Part shown: positions 31,153 to 44,200 of the stretch, one piece after another | How the letters are laid out: each line of letters starts with the position of its first letter | Numbering within the stretch: position 1 is the stretch's first letter | NCBI RefSeq assembly: GCF_932526225.1 | Contig: NC_064047.1 | Span: 12,660,460-12,720,459 of the forward strand | DNA length: 60,000 bases | Direction of reading: 5' to 3' | Origin: Nematostella vectensis | Lineage: Eukaryota > Cnidaria > Anthozoa > Actiniaria > Edwardsiidae | The notes under the pieces: generated by a model | Told to the model about the DNA's origin: nothing | Databases searched by the model: none | Seen by the model: only the letters and a program-made list of their open reading frames with translations | Translations under genes and position numbers: made by a program

Positions 31153-34100
31153 GTTGTTGTGGTGGAGTGGCCTCTCTATAAAATTATACCACTTGTGAGG
31201 GTGGTTGTTGTGGTGGAGTGGCCTCTCTATAAAATTATACCACTTGTGAGGGTGGTTGTTGTGGTGGAGTGGCCTCTCTATAAAATTATACCACTTGTGA
31301 GGGTGGTTGTTGTGGTGGAGTGGCCTCTCTATAAAATTATACCACTTGTGAGGGTGGTTGTTGTGGTGGAGTGGCCTCTCTATAAAATTATACCACTTGT
31401 GAGGGTGGTTGTTGTGGTGGAGTGGCCTCTATAAAATTATACCACTTGTGAGGGTGGTTGTTGTGGTGGAGTAGCCTCTCTATAAAATTATACCACTTGT
31501 GAGGGTGGTTGTTGTGGTGGAGTAGCCTCTCTATAAAATTATACCACTGGTGAGGGTGGTTGTTGTGGTGGAGTGGCCTCTCTATAAAATTATACCACTT
31601 GTGAGGGTGGTTGTTGTGGTGGAGTGGCCTCTCTATAAAATTATACCACTTGTGAGGGTGGTTGTTGTGGTGGAGTGGCCTCTCTATAAAATTATACCAC
31701 TTGTGAGGGTGGTTGTTGTGGTGGAGTGGCCTCTCTATAAAATTATACCACTTGTGAGGGTGGTTGTTGTGGTGGAGTGGCCTCTCTATAAAATTATACC
31801 ACTTGTGAGGGTGGTTGTTGTGGCGGAGTGGCCTCTCTATAAAATTATACCACTTGTGAGGGTGGTTGTTGTGGTGGAGTGGCCTCTCTATAAAATTATA
31901 CCACTTGTGAGGGTGGTTGTTGTGGTGGAGTGGCCTCTCTATAAAATTATACCACTTGTGAGGGTGGTTGTTGTGATGGAGTGGCCTCTCTATAAAATTA
32001 TACCACTTGTGAGGGTGGTTGTTGTGGTGGAGTGGCCTCTCTATAAAATTATACCACTTGTGAGGGTGGTTGTTGTGGTGGAGTGGCCCCTCTATAAAAT
32101 TATACCACTTGTGAGGGTGGTTGTTGTGGTGGAGTGGCCTCTCTATAAAATTATACCACTTGTGAGGGTGGTTGTTGTGGTGGAGTGGCCTCTCTATAAA
32201 ATTATACCACTTGTGAGGGTGGTTGTTGTGGTGGAGTGGCCTCTCTATAAAATTATACCACTTGTGAGGGTGGTTGTTGTGGTGGAGTGGCCTCTCTATA
32301 AAATTATACCACTTGTGAGGGTGGTTGTTGTGGTGGAGTGGCCTCTCTATAAAATTATACCACTTGTGAGGGTGGTTGTTGTGGTGGAGTGGCCTCTCTA
32401 TAAAATTATACCACTTGTGAGGGTGGTTGTTGTGGTGGAGTGGCCTCTCTATAAAATTATACCACTTGTGAGGGTGGTTGTTGTGGTGGAGTGGCCTCTC
32501 TATAAAATTATACCACTTGTGAGGGTGGTTGTTGTGGTGGAGTGGCCCCTCTATAAAATTATACCACTTGTGAGGGTGGTTGTTGTGGTGGAGTGGCCTC
32601 TCTATAAAATTATACCACTTGTGAGGGTGGTTGTTGTGGTGGAGTGGCCTCTCTATAAAATTATACCACTTGTGAGGGTGATTGTTGTGGTGGAGTGGCC
32701 TCTATAAAATTATACCACTTGTGAGGGTGGTTGTTGTGGTGGAGTGGCCTCTCTATAAAATTATACCACTTGTGAGGGTGGTTGTTGTGGTGGAGTGGCC
32801 TCTCTATAAAATTATACCACTTGTGAGGGTGGTTGTTGTGGTGGAGTGGCCTCTCTATAAAATTATACCACTTGTGAGGGTGGTTGTTGTGGTGGAGTGG
32901 CCCCTCTATAAAATTATACCACTTGTGAGGGTGGTTGTTGTGGTGGAGTAGCCTCTCTATAAAATTATACCACTTGTGAGGGTGGTTGTTGTGGTGGAGT
33001 GGCCTCTCTATAAAATTATACCACTTGTGAGGGTGGTTGTTGTGGTGGAGTGGCCTCTCTATAAAATTATACCACTTGTGAGGGTGGTTGTTGTGGTGGA
33101 GTGGCCTCTCTATAAAATTATACCACTTGTGAGGGTGGTTGTTGTGGTGGAGTGGCCTCTCTATAAAATTATACCACTTGTGAGGGTGGTTGTTGTGGTG
33201 GAGTGGCCTCTCTATAAAATTATACCACTTGTGAGGCTGGTTGTTGTGGTGGAGTGGCCTCTCTATAAAATTATACCACTTGTGATTGTGGTTGTTGTGG
33301 TGGAGTGGCCTCTCTATAAAATTATACCACTTGTGAGGCTGGTTGTTGTGGTGGAGTAGCCTCTCTATAAAATTATACCACTTGTGAGGGTGGTTGTTGT
33401 GGTGGAGTGGCCTCTCTATAAAATTATACCACTTGTGAGGGTGGTTGTTGTGGTGGAGTGGCCTCTCTATAAAATTATACCACTTGTGAGGGTGGTTGTT
33501 GTGGTGGAGTGGCCTCTCTATAAAATTATACCACTTGTGAGGGTGGTTGTTGTGGTGGAGTGGCCTCTCTATAAAATTATACCACTTGTGAGGGTGGTTG
33601 TTGTGGTGGAGTGGCCTCTCTATAAAATTATACCACTTGTGAGGCTGGTTGTTGTGGTGGAGTGGCCTCTCTATAAAATTATACCACTTGTGAGGGTGGT
33701 TGTTGTGGTGGAGTGGCCTCTCTATAAAATTATACCACTTGTGAGGGTGGTTGTTGTGGTGGAGTGGCCTCTCTATAAAATTATACCACTTGTGAGGGTG
33801 GTTGTTGTGGTGGAGTGGCCTCTCTATAAAATTATACCACTTGTGAGGGTGGTTGTTGTGGTGGAGTGGCCTCTCTATAAAATTATACCACTTGTGAGGG
33901 TGGTTGTTGTGGTGGAGTGGCCTCTCTATAAAATTATACCACTTGTGAGGGTGGTTGTTGTGGTGGAGTGGCCTCTCTATAAAATTATACCACTTGTGAG
34001 GGTGGTTGTTGTGGTGGAGTGGCCTCTCTATAAAATTATACCACTTGTGAGGGTGGTTGTTGTGGTGGAGTGGCCTCTCTATAAAATTATACCACTTGTG

Positions 34101-35124
34101 AGGGTGGTTGTTGTGGTGGAGTGGCCTCTTTATAAAATTATACCACTTGTGAGGGTGGTTGTTGTGGTGGAGTGGCCTCTCTATAAAATTATACCACTTG
34201 TGAGGGTGGTTGTTGTGGTGGAGTGGCCTCTATAAAATTATACCACTTGTGAGGCTGGTTGTTGTGGTGGAGTGGCCTCTCTATAAAATTATACCACTTG
34301 TGAGGCTGGTTGTTGTGGTGGAGTGGCCTCTTTATAAAATTATACCACTTGTGAGGCTGGTTGTTGTGGTGGAGTGGCCTCTATAAAATTATACCACTTG
34401 TGAGGCTGGTTGTTGTGGTGGAGTGGCCTCTCTATAAAATTATACCACTTGTGAGGCTGGTTGTTGTGGTGGAGTGGCCTCTCTATAAAATTATACCACT
34501 TGTGAGGCTGGTTGTTGTGGTGGAGTGGCCTCTCTATAAAATTATACCACTTGTGAGGGTGGTTGTTGTGGTGGAGTGGCCTCTCTATAAAATTATACCA
34601 CTTGTGAGGGTGGTTGTTGTGGTGGAGTGGCCTCTCTATAAAATTATACCACTTGTGAGGGTGGTTGTTGTGGTGGAGTAGCCTCTCTATAAAATTATAC
34701 CACTTGTGAGGGTGGTTGTTGTGGTGGAGTGGCCTCTCTATAAAATTATACCACTTGTGAGGGTGGTTGTTGTGGTGGAGTGGCCTCTCTATAAAATTAT
34801 ACCACTTGTGAGGGTGGTTGTTGTGGTGGAGTGGCCTCTCTATAAAATTATACCACTTGTGAGGGTGGTTGTTGTGGTGGAGTAGCCTCTCTATAAAATT
34901 ATACCACTTGTGAGGGTGGTTGTTGTGGTGGAGTGGCCTCTCTATAAAATTATACCACTTGTGAGGGTGGTTGTTGTGGTTGAGTGGCCTCTCTATAAAA
35001 TTATACCACTTGTGAGGGTGGTTGTTGTGGTGGAGTGGCCTCTCTATAAAATTATACCACTTGTGAGGGTGGTTGTTGTGGTGGAGTGGCCTCTCTATAA
35101 AATTATACCACTTGTGAGGCTGGT
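31153..35124. repeat. 51-bp minisatellite, about 78 copies (unit 2)
   Basis: A very homogeneous 4-kb array of the unit GTTGTTGTGGTGGAGTGGCC...TATACCACTTGTGAGGGTG. Variants: GAGGCTG in place of GAGGGTG (clustered near 34240-34520), AGTAGCC for AGTGGCC, and copies lacking two bases. Homogeneity points to recent expansion. Multi-frame ORFs follow from the 17-codon period. Confidence 0.97.
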
Positions 35125-35362
35125 TAAGCGGCAATGCCACCACCTTACTTCCGGTAGATTACGTAACTATCTCCAATCATTTGTAATGGTACGCGAAAAA
35201 TATTACAAAATTGTAAAAGCAGTGTGCCTATTAGAAGTTTCTTTGAGGAGGTGACTGATAATTTAGAGCGGATGGTCTGTTAAATAGCGCGGATTCTAAC
35301 AGATTCTCTCGTCTTTTGCCGTTTGAGGTTTCCGTCGGTCAACAGTGAGCTGGTGGCAATGA

Positions 35363-35614
35363 TGCTTTAACTAGACGAGTATTCCAGGGGTATAGAATTA
35401 TCGGTTATCGCTTTTTGGGGCAGTGAAATTTTCCAATGCTGCTTTAACTAGACGAGTATTCCAGGGGTATAGAATTATCGGCTATCGCTTTTTGGGGCAG
35501 TGAAATTTTCCAATGCTGCTTTAACTAGACGAGTATTCCAGGGGTATAGAATTATCGGCTATCGCTTTTTGGGGCAGTGAAATTTTTCAATGCTGCTTTA
35601 ACTAGACGAGTATT
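35363..35614. repeat. 77-bp tandem repeat, about 3.3 copies (unit 2)
   Basis: Same array as 16104-16355, essentially identical to it. Confidence 0.9.
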
Positions 35615-35744
35615 TCCTCGACTCATCATGCTAGCCCGGTCGCAGCTCTAGATCCCACATGGATCTAAGCTGTGGTTTAAAGCACTTCGTTCGAGTCGAA
35701 GTCGCCCTGCAGTTTTTTTTTTTTTGCCGATGAAGTTTAACTGA

Positions 35745-35807
35745 GGCAAACCGGCTATGCCATGCTGACGAGTCCTAATAAGGACGAAACAGCTGTCCAT
35801 GGTTGCC
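35745..35807 (+). ncRNA. Type I hammerhead ribozyme 1 (unit 2)
   Basis: Core CTGACGA and GAAA, helix II GTCC/GGAC, helix III ACAGCTGT, helix I GGCAA/TTGCC plus CCATG/CATGG. Cleavage predicted after 35797. Confidence 0.9.
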
Positions 35808-36101
35808 GAACTGCACGGGTAATAGACTGTGCTAGCGTCCCGTCTTGGCCCGACTGGTGCCAATGTGTGTATGCTAGTGTGCTTCTAAAGTTCACATTTA
35901 TGTATATATACTCGCAAGGATAGTTTGGCTATCCGACGGAGTTTTAGACTAGCAAAGGTCGCATGCGTGATCCGCACAATTGACATCACGCTAGCCCGGT
36001 CGCAGCTCTAGATCCCACATGGATCTAAGCTGTGGTTTAAAGCACTTCGTTCGAGTCGAAGTCGCCCTGCAGTTTTTTTTTTGCCGATTAAGTTTAACTG
36101 A

Positions 36102-36164
36102 GGCAAACCGGCTATGCCATGCTGACGAGTCCTAATAAGGACGAAACAGCTGTCGATGGTTGCC
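36102..36164 (+). ncRNA. Type I hammerhead ribozyme 2 (unit 2)
   Basis: As above, with G after the cleavage site (predicted after 36154), giving a mismatch at the base of helix I. Confidence 0.88.
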
Positions 36165-36457
36165 GAACTGCACGGGTAATAGACTGTGCTAGCGTCCCGT
36201 CTTGGCCCGACTGGTGCCAATGTGTGTATGCTAGTGTGCTTCTAAAGTTCACATTTATGTATACATACTCGCAAGGATAGTTTGGCTATCCGACGGAGTT
36301 TTAGACTAGCAAAGGTCGCATGCGTGATCCGCACAATTGGCATCACGCTATCCCGGTAGCAGCTCTAGATCCCACAAGGATCTAAGCTGTGGTTTAAAGT
36401 ACTTCGTTCGAGTCGAAGTCGCCCTGCAGTTTTTTTTTGCCGATGAAGTTTAACTGA

Positions 36458-36520
36458 GGCAAACCGGCTATGCCATGCTGACGAGTCCTAATAAGGACGA
36501 AACAGCTGTCCATGGTTGCC
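36458..36520 (+). ncRNA. Type I hammerhead ribozyme 3 (unit 2)
   Basis: Intact core and helix I; cleavage predicted after 36510. The array stops 86 bp later, at the start of unit 3. Confidence 0.9.
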
Positions 36521-36744
36521 GAACTGCACGGGTAATAGACTGTGCTAGCGTCCCGTCTTGGCCCGACTGGTGCCAATGTGTGTATGCTAGTGTGCTTCTA
36601 AAGTTCGCATTGTTTGTACAACTTCGTCAACGGCTACTGAGCTCAATAATCGAATCTAGGAGGAAAAGAAAAATATTGCACATTATCTGAAGCGAGAGAA
36701 TTCTTTGCGATCAGAGACACCGCTGTTTGCTTCTGTTTTGTTTG

Positions 36745-36865
36745 GTTCCGTATGTGACTGCTGAGCTCGCCTTGCGTGACAGGGGGCGGTCTGAGTGACT
36801 GCGTGGGGGACTAGGGTCTAGACTCCTTTGCGTCTTTCCCGAAGGGTTGATCAGACGCTTCCATT
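36745..36865 (+). promoter_or_regulatory. Candidate promoter and 5' UTR exon of TRIM-TLDc copy 3
   Basis: Equivalent to 2390-2508 and 17487-17606, with donor CCATT|GTAAGT at 36866 and an acceptor AG at 38221-38222 just before the ATG. Confidence 0.4.
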
Positions 36866-37287
36866 GTAAGTTGAGATTCGTCTGAGAAGATTTCGACTAG
36901 AAACAGGTATTTATATCGCCTATTTCCACCCTATTTTGGCTATATTACCTATTTCATTATTGTATGGGGTCTAAAAGTGGATCGATTCATTTGTCCTCAA
37001 CTGATAACTCTTGAGAGGTGAAATGAGTGAAATCGCTTTCGATTCGATTCCACTAAAATTCCGAAAGACTCGAAAAGTTTCCGAGTAAAAAAAATATATA
37101 TTAAATGTACCTTTTGTTCCAAACGTTGTGTTTAGTATATTGGCAGTCTATATTTGAATTATTATGTGTTGTCTTATTCGTTGTTGTTGTTACAATGCTG
37201 TACATCAAAGGTCGGTACAGCTAGATATGCTCACTCTAGCTGAATCGTTAACCTTATAACACTTTATTTTCGCGTCAATTTAAAAAG

Positions 37288-38073
37288 CCAGAGTGAAGTT
37301 AGTTCCTTATTCGCAGTTCCTTTTTCGTCTGTTTCCTTATTCGCTCAGTTCCTTATTCAAATCCGGGGGGGGGGGGGGTATTTACATGATACCTTTTAAT
37401 ACGAGTTGAAACAGTATTTAGGCATAACAGTTTATTCAGAACAAGTCCAACAGCATTTTCGTCGGGTAATTTTGGTTGCTTTAACGTGCTTTGCTGCTAA
37501 CAAAGCTGTGAACATGAGACTCTATCTGCTACAAAAGGTCAAATTACGCAATGCGTGCGATCGCTTTCACAAATGAATCTAGCAAAAGAGACGAAATCTA
37601 CCTCTCATCTAATAAATGTATTTGTATCTTGGGCTTTCTTTCCAAACGCATTATTATATTTAGAGGAGAAATATTCACGCTTTACTTGACTACGTACGCG
37701 TGTAGAATGAATTTGACCTTGCTAACAAAACCACAAATTGACAGATAGTGCTTGTTGTCAATTAACACCTTGGCTACTACATAAGGTTCTGACAAAACAA
37801 ATAAATTAGTGCAGTGACACGAATAGGGAACTGTTCCTTATTCAAGTTAGTTTTCGCGAATAAGGAAATGGAATCTCCAAACGTCCCATTTCGTTTTACG
37901 ACTTATCCTAATAAGGAATAGACTATGAAGAGGATTGTCAGTGTTTGCTTATCATTTCTCAATAAAGGAAAGGAAATTTCATAACTCCCGATTTCTCTTT
38001 AACTACTCCTTTCTAAAGAGTTCCCGAAAAAGGAAATGGCATTTCATAACTCCCGATCTCGCTTTAACTACTA
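37288..38073. mobile_element. Segment specific to units 2 and 3 in the 5' UTR intron (unit 3)
   Basis: Nearly identical to 18028-18818: TTCCTTATTC words at the left, GCGAATAAGGAA at the right, and a shorter poly-G tract. Confidence 0.4.
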
Positions 38074-38224
38074 AAAGGAAATGACCAGAAGGGGCGTGGC
38101 TATTCCCCCAATATTTTCTCAATTTTCTGTAGCGTGCCCCTCCCCCAATCTTAAGTGGCCTGCTATGCCTCTCGTAGAAAAGGAATAATAAATTTGCTTA
38201 TGCTTTACTTGTTGTTTTTTAGAA

Positions 38225-41200
38225 ATGACATCCGCCAGCAGGCGCCTCGAGGATGAGGTGACGTGCTCTATATGTATAGAGCACTTCAACGATCCTAGAG
38301 TGCTCCCTTGCTTGCACTCATTTTGTCGGCACTGCCTGGAAGAGCTGGCAGTGCACTCTGAAGGGAGAGGAAAACTTGTGTGCCCCCTCTGTAAGGCGGA
38401 ATTCCAGGTAATCTGTCATACAGAAATTCATCCATTACTTAATGAACCCTGGCACAACTGTGTGACAAATATTTTGCTGTAACAAAGAAATGGATTCAAA
38501 CGACAAGTGCATTTCGAAAGAGAAAAGCGAAATTGAATTCTTCTCACAAGAATTACTTTATGAGTATTGAATTATTAAAAGATGAGGATCCCCAAGCTAA
38601 TGTTGTATTTTGCATGTTTCCTTCATAGTTACGTAAATATATGGGCGTTACAAAAAAATTGGGACAAAAACCTATAATAAAATACCTTCAAACTTTTCTT
38701 ACCTGTTTTTGGACTTGTCATTCACATCCCTGTGAAGTTTCAATTCATTTGGGGCAATATTGAGCAATTGTAGTTCAACTATATTTACAGTAACTATGAA
38801 TAAAACACGTAAAATACAACATTAGCTCGGGGAACCTATGCCCTCCCCTGAAACCATATGCAAACTCCGTTATAACTATATTTTACTGATTATTGTTCTA
38901 GATTTCCCCAGCAGATGTTCCGAGTTTAAAGGTGAATTTCATGATCAACAGTATTATCTCTGTTCTTCCTTTGTTGACATCTGAAGACTCCAAGAAGAAA
39001 CCATCTTGTGAATCGTGTGATAGCGGCGAGCCTGCCCAAGGGAGATGTAACGAGTGCGACCACTTTGTCTGTGAGCAGTGCATCTCGGCTCATAAGAGAT
39101 TACGACTACTACAACACCACACTCTCCTCAGTCTTGATGAGATCAAAAGCGGAAAGTTACTTTCGAAGAGCAAAACTTCCTACTGCACCAAACATGAAGG
39201 TGAAGTGCTGAAACTGTTTTGCGAATCTTGTAAGGAAGTAATTTGCCGGGACTGCACCGTCGTTGATCATAAAAATCACGATTACCTTTTCACAAGTGAT
39301 GTAATCGCTCGAGAGAAAGAAAAAATATTGGGAAGAGCAAAAAAAGTTGCATCAAAACTCACCGATATTGAACAGGCGATGGCATTGGTAGAAGAGACTC
39401 AACAACATCTCGAGGAAAATAAACGTGCGACCAGAAGGGATCTGGATGCGTTCATTGATAAGCAAATAGGTACTCTTGAGAAGATGCGATCTGATCTTAA
39501 AGGGGGGATTGAGTCAGCTTGTCAAAAGCATGATAAGCAGCTGACTGCTCAGAGAGAGACTCTATCCATGAGACTTGCAAGTGCTCGTAGCAGTTTGGAG
39601 TTTGCTGAGAGAATGTGCAGAGATGCAAATGATGTGGATGTCTTGTCCATCAGGAATGAAGTGCTATCCCAGCTATCGAGTCTTGCAGAGAAACCCGTGG
39701 ATCAGCCTTGTACGGAGGTTGGAGTTCGTCTTGTAGTGGATGAGGAGTATTGGGATTCTTTGTCAAAGAAGATCTCAGTTGATGTGATTTCTGTTGGTGA
39801 ATCTGAGCAAACAGGTACTAATTCTCTAATACTGTTATGTAGGTCGGTCGGTCGGTCGGTCGGTCGGCCGGCAGGCAGGCAGGCAGGTAGGTACCCTCAA
39901 TGGACTCTTGAATAGGCTTCCTAGTTTTACCTTTTACTACCATCTCGAAGGTCTTTCTCATGTTCAACTCCATTCGGTTCTCCAGCGCCCAGCGCTTGAT
40001 GTTGGTAACTTTCTCCAGCGATGAATCAATCGTGTCTGAGCCAGATATCACAGGCGTACTTATTGTGATGTCATCCGCATATTTGATAAATAGAGAGTTG
40101 GCGCTAGCGTTCTGAATGTCATTTACCATGATAGAGAATAGCAACGGTCCTAGCACCGTTCCTTGGGGGACTCCTCTGCTGATTCCAAGGAAACTGGTAG
40201 CCATCCCATTAACCACAACTCGCTGCTTTCGATCGCACAGGAAGCTCATTATCCACAATCTGTTACAAAACTAATTATTGTTTAATGGGGAAGTACTTAT
40301 CAGACGATGATCTTTTTAGTCTCTATGCCTGTATTTATTACCTAAATTGGCCATGAAAGCGGTGTTGTTCTGCTAAATACTTCGAGGGATGGCTGCTTTT
40401 GCAAATGGAGACAGTCGGCACGATATATAGATATATAGACAGTCTCTTTGGCAACATCAAATAAATTTTATATTTTACAAAATTATAGTCTGCAAATATC
40501 CTAGCGCACCTTCATTTAATTCAAATTAATTGAATAAATATTCCAAATAGCGCACAGACATCCCAAATGTATTTTCTGGGGACGTCAACATGTTTACTTC
40601 AAGCTCGAATAATTAATAGATTGAAAAACTTTCATTAGGGTATGCGAATAAAGAGAATACATTTTAAGAAATCGATGATAAGCGTGACAAATTCCAACCG
40701 TTCCACTTCTGAGACAATCTGTTACAAAACTAATAGGACCCTTTCCCTCCCCCTTCCTCAATGTTGGAGGGCAAATGATCACCTTGCTACTGCTTGTGTT
40801 TTGTGCTGAAAAATCGCCTCTAACCAATATTAATCGGGGGGAGAGGGTTGGCGGTTGTTCGTATGGGAAGTGTCCCGCTTACTTTTGTTGAGGATTGTCT
40901 GAGCAATTGATTGACAGGTCCTGGAACAGGAAACACTATCGTTGATAACGCAACGACAATACAACTATGCGAACGTCAAAATCAAACACATACAATTATC
41001 GTGCCAGAATCGCGCGTAAAAATGGACAGAAGCTTCAGAGACGACTATTTTTCATTGTAAACAATCTCATCTGTTTCTTCATATAAAAAATACCAGCTAT
41101 GAAGAATTTATTATGTGAGAGATTTTCACTACAAATTTAGTCACGCAAGCTTGTCTCGGGGAGAAGGTCAATTCAATAAATTCATCTGTTTTACAATAGT

Positions 41201-44200
41201 TTTGCTAAATATCTGACACTTTGACACAGTTATGCTTGAAGAGTTCAAGCAAAGTGTATGCAATGCTTTTTCTGTGGGGCATTCGCTAAAATCGACGGCT
41301 ACAGACTACGTCTTCTGTTCTTGCTTACGTGGCTCAACGATTAACACCAACGGTTAACCATTTTAAAATTGTTTAAGAAATGCCTTACGAAAGAAATTCG
41401 AACTCTAAAATAATACAGTAACAACTTGAGATTCAAGCTCATAAATTGACACTAGTTTTGTTTGAATGAGGGTTTGCATTTTGGAGAGAGAGCTCATGGT
41501 AGATGGTTGACCGTCGTTTTACTAAGATAAAAATAAAGTTCATTTTTATATAAACGGTCTACCACGGTTGACCGCTCAAAAAAGCCCTATTATATATTTC
41601 AAATCATTTGTAAGCTTCATATACCTAAATAGCTTTGTGATGGTAATAGAATAGACGAATGATTGAAGAAATCCGGCTACCATGAGTGAAAATAATGTTT
41701 TTCTAAAAATGGCAGACCGTACACGGTCCACACCCGCTTTTTTGCACCGCCATGCTAAATATATAAACACTTGTTGTGATGTTCATTGAAAATGAAATGA
41801 GACGAGGCTCTCATGTTTTCTACAACAGATAAACCGCCTATTTATCGCTTTCTTTAGTCGATTTGTTATTTATTGTTTAATGGGGAAATACTTATTAGGC
41901 GATGATCTTTTTAGTCTCTATGCCTGTATTTATTTTACCTAAATTGGCCATAAAAGCGGTGTTTTTCAGCTAAATACTCCGAGGGATGGCTGCTTTTGCA
42001 AATGGAGACAGTCGGCACGATATATAGACAGTCTCTTTGGCAACATCAAATGAATTTTATATTTTACAAAATTATAGTCTGCAAATATCCCAGCGCACCT
42101 TCATTTAATTCAAATTAATTGAAAAAAATATTCCAAATAGCGCACAGATATCCCAAAAATATTTTCTGGGGACGTCAACATGTTTACGTCAAGCTCGAAT
42201 AATTAATAGAGTGAAAAACTTTCATTAGGGTATGCGAATAAAGAGAATACATTTTAAGAAATCGATGATAACCGTGACAAATTCCAATCGTTCCCCTTCT
42301 GAGAAAATCTGTTACAAAACTAATGGGACACTTTCCCTCCCCCTTTCTCAATGTTGGAGGGCAAATGATCACCTTGCTACTGCTTGTGTTTTGAGCTGAA
42401 AAATCGCCTCTAACCAATATTAATCGGGGGGAGAGGGTTGGCGGTTGTTCGTATGGGAAGTGTCCCACTTACTTTTGTTGAAGATTGCAGTTCTTGGTGT
42501 AAGGGTTGATGTCGTATTTTGCCAGTTTATTACAGAGAATATGGTGAGGGACAGTGTCGAAGGCCTTGCTGAAATCAAATGACAAGGCTCTAACAAAATC
42601 TGCATCGTTGTCTAACTGCTTGAGCCAAAAATGTTGGCATTTATGATCAGGGCCATTGTTGTGTTATGGCCTTTCTTGTAGGCAAATTGGTCGGGGCCAA
42701 TTTCCGAGTGGAACAGAGTTCGTTTCTGCAGACAAGACGCTTGAAAATCCTAATGATGATATTAGTCAGTGAGATTGGTCTGAGTTGACAAAACTCTGTC
42801 AGAGGAGATTCCTTAGGGATAGGCAAGATGTTCGCTAACTTCCAAGCCATTGGGACAGTTTGTTGTTGGAGTGAACAGTTGAAGATATTTTTGACAACAG
42901 GTGCAAGATGGTGAGAAAAGTCGCGCCAGAGCAAGTACGGAAATTGATCAGGCCCTGAGGCAGTTCGTTTCTATGTGATAAAAACAACTCATTACATCGC
43001 TCTCACTCACTGTTGGGGTTCGGGTGCCTTCAGTTATCTCCAGGCGCACAGGGACAACATATGCCTTATCAGTATTGGTGGCTTGAAAATGTGAGTTGAT
43101 GATGTCGGGTGGAATCACCGATGATGATTATGATGCGCGTTCCCTGTGTCTTTCGGCCAGTTATTCTATTGGCTGTCTCCCACCATTCTTTTGAACCGCA
43201 TTTGTGTTCCTTATGAACAGCTTCCACCTGATTACTCCGAATGAGAATGTTGATACACTCTTGGCGCCTCAGAATGTCAGCACGGGTTCCTTTATGCGCG
43301 ATTCTGTTCCTGATGTTACAAAGGTGTTTAACCAGGGGGGACATGTAAGGTGGGTCTCTGGATGAGACTTTTGACCCTAATGAGCGGAAAACATTCATTG
43401 AACATCGACCACAGGCTCGCATTTAGCAGCTCCACACTCTCCTCTAGGTTAGCAAGATTTTTAATAGGACTCCAGTCGAAAACATTTGTTTTTCCTGATC
43501 AAATAACTGAAATCCTCTGCTATCAAACCTCTCACTTTTCAAAAAATTAATTTTACCTTTGATTTGATTTGTGCATTGTTTTTTTTTTACCCCCAGTAAC
43601 TCTATGCCTAAATTTAACCTCGTGGTAGTGTAAAGTAATTTTTGTTTTTTTAATCATGTAGTTTTCATTGTATGTATACCCCGAATTATTTACATTTATT
43701 ACATTATGAGTAGCGACTGAAGGGATCAAAGCCGCAGTTCTTCTAGAAATAATTGAGACAAATTTAAAGCAGAAACTTCATAGGATACCAGATTCACAAT
43801 TTTTAAGCACCAGCGTTTTGCGACGAGTAGAATACATAGAAGCATACCATAATAAACATGTCTTTATTCATAATATTTCCTGATGGTGCAATTCAGTTGC
43901 AGATCTTTTGCTTAATGGTAGTTCTACAAAAGGTGGTTACGGGTTAGGTTTATTCGAAAGATTAATGGTGATCAAGTCCAGCGTTTGTGACACTTCGATA
44001 ATTTGTCCTATTTATATATAATTTTCGGCGAAGGGATTTTTATCCTTTCTGTAATTGACAGAGAGTGTCTTTTGACACAAATCTAATCCTGATGGTGGAA
44101 CTTTGGGCCCAGAATACTATAGGAATCTTGATTTGGGGCAGGACTAAGTACGACCACACAACAACAGCAGCAACAATTTGTACTAACCCTTTGGGTGACA

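Larger units (their letters stand above)
17348..36606 (+). repeat. Segmental duplication unit 2 (19.3 kb)
   Basis: This is the second head-to-tail copy of the locus. It is longer than unit 1 because the 48-bp and 51-bp minisatellites are expanded. It is nearly identical to unit 3 over most of its length, so the 2/3 split is recent compared with unit 1. Confidence 0.9.
35629..36606 (+). mobile_element. Retrozyme-like array, 2.75 copies of a 356/357-bp hammerhead repeat (unit 2)
   Basis: Almost base-for-base identical to 16367-17347, including the variant middle ribozyme. It differs mainly in poly-T length. Predicted released RNAs are 35798-36154 (357 nt) and 36155-36510 (356 nt). The array was therefore duplicated together with the gene, or is being homogenised. 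Confidence 0.8.

Noticed and set aside
31126-35254. Long ORFs across the 51-bp repeat (up to 385 codons, both strands) as a repeat protein gene
   Set aside because: The unit is 17 codons long and lacks stops in several frames, so any frame stays open. Two-base deletions shift the frame within the array, copy number ranges from 2 to 78, and no splice sites or codon signal support it.
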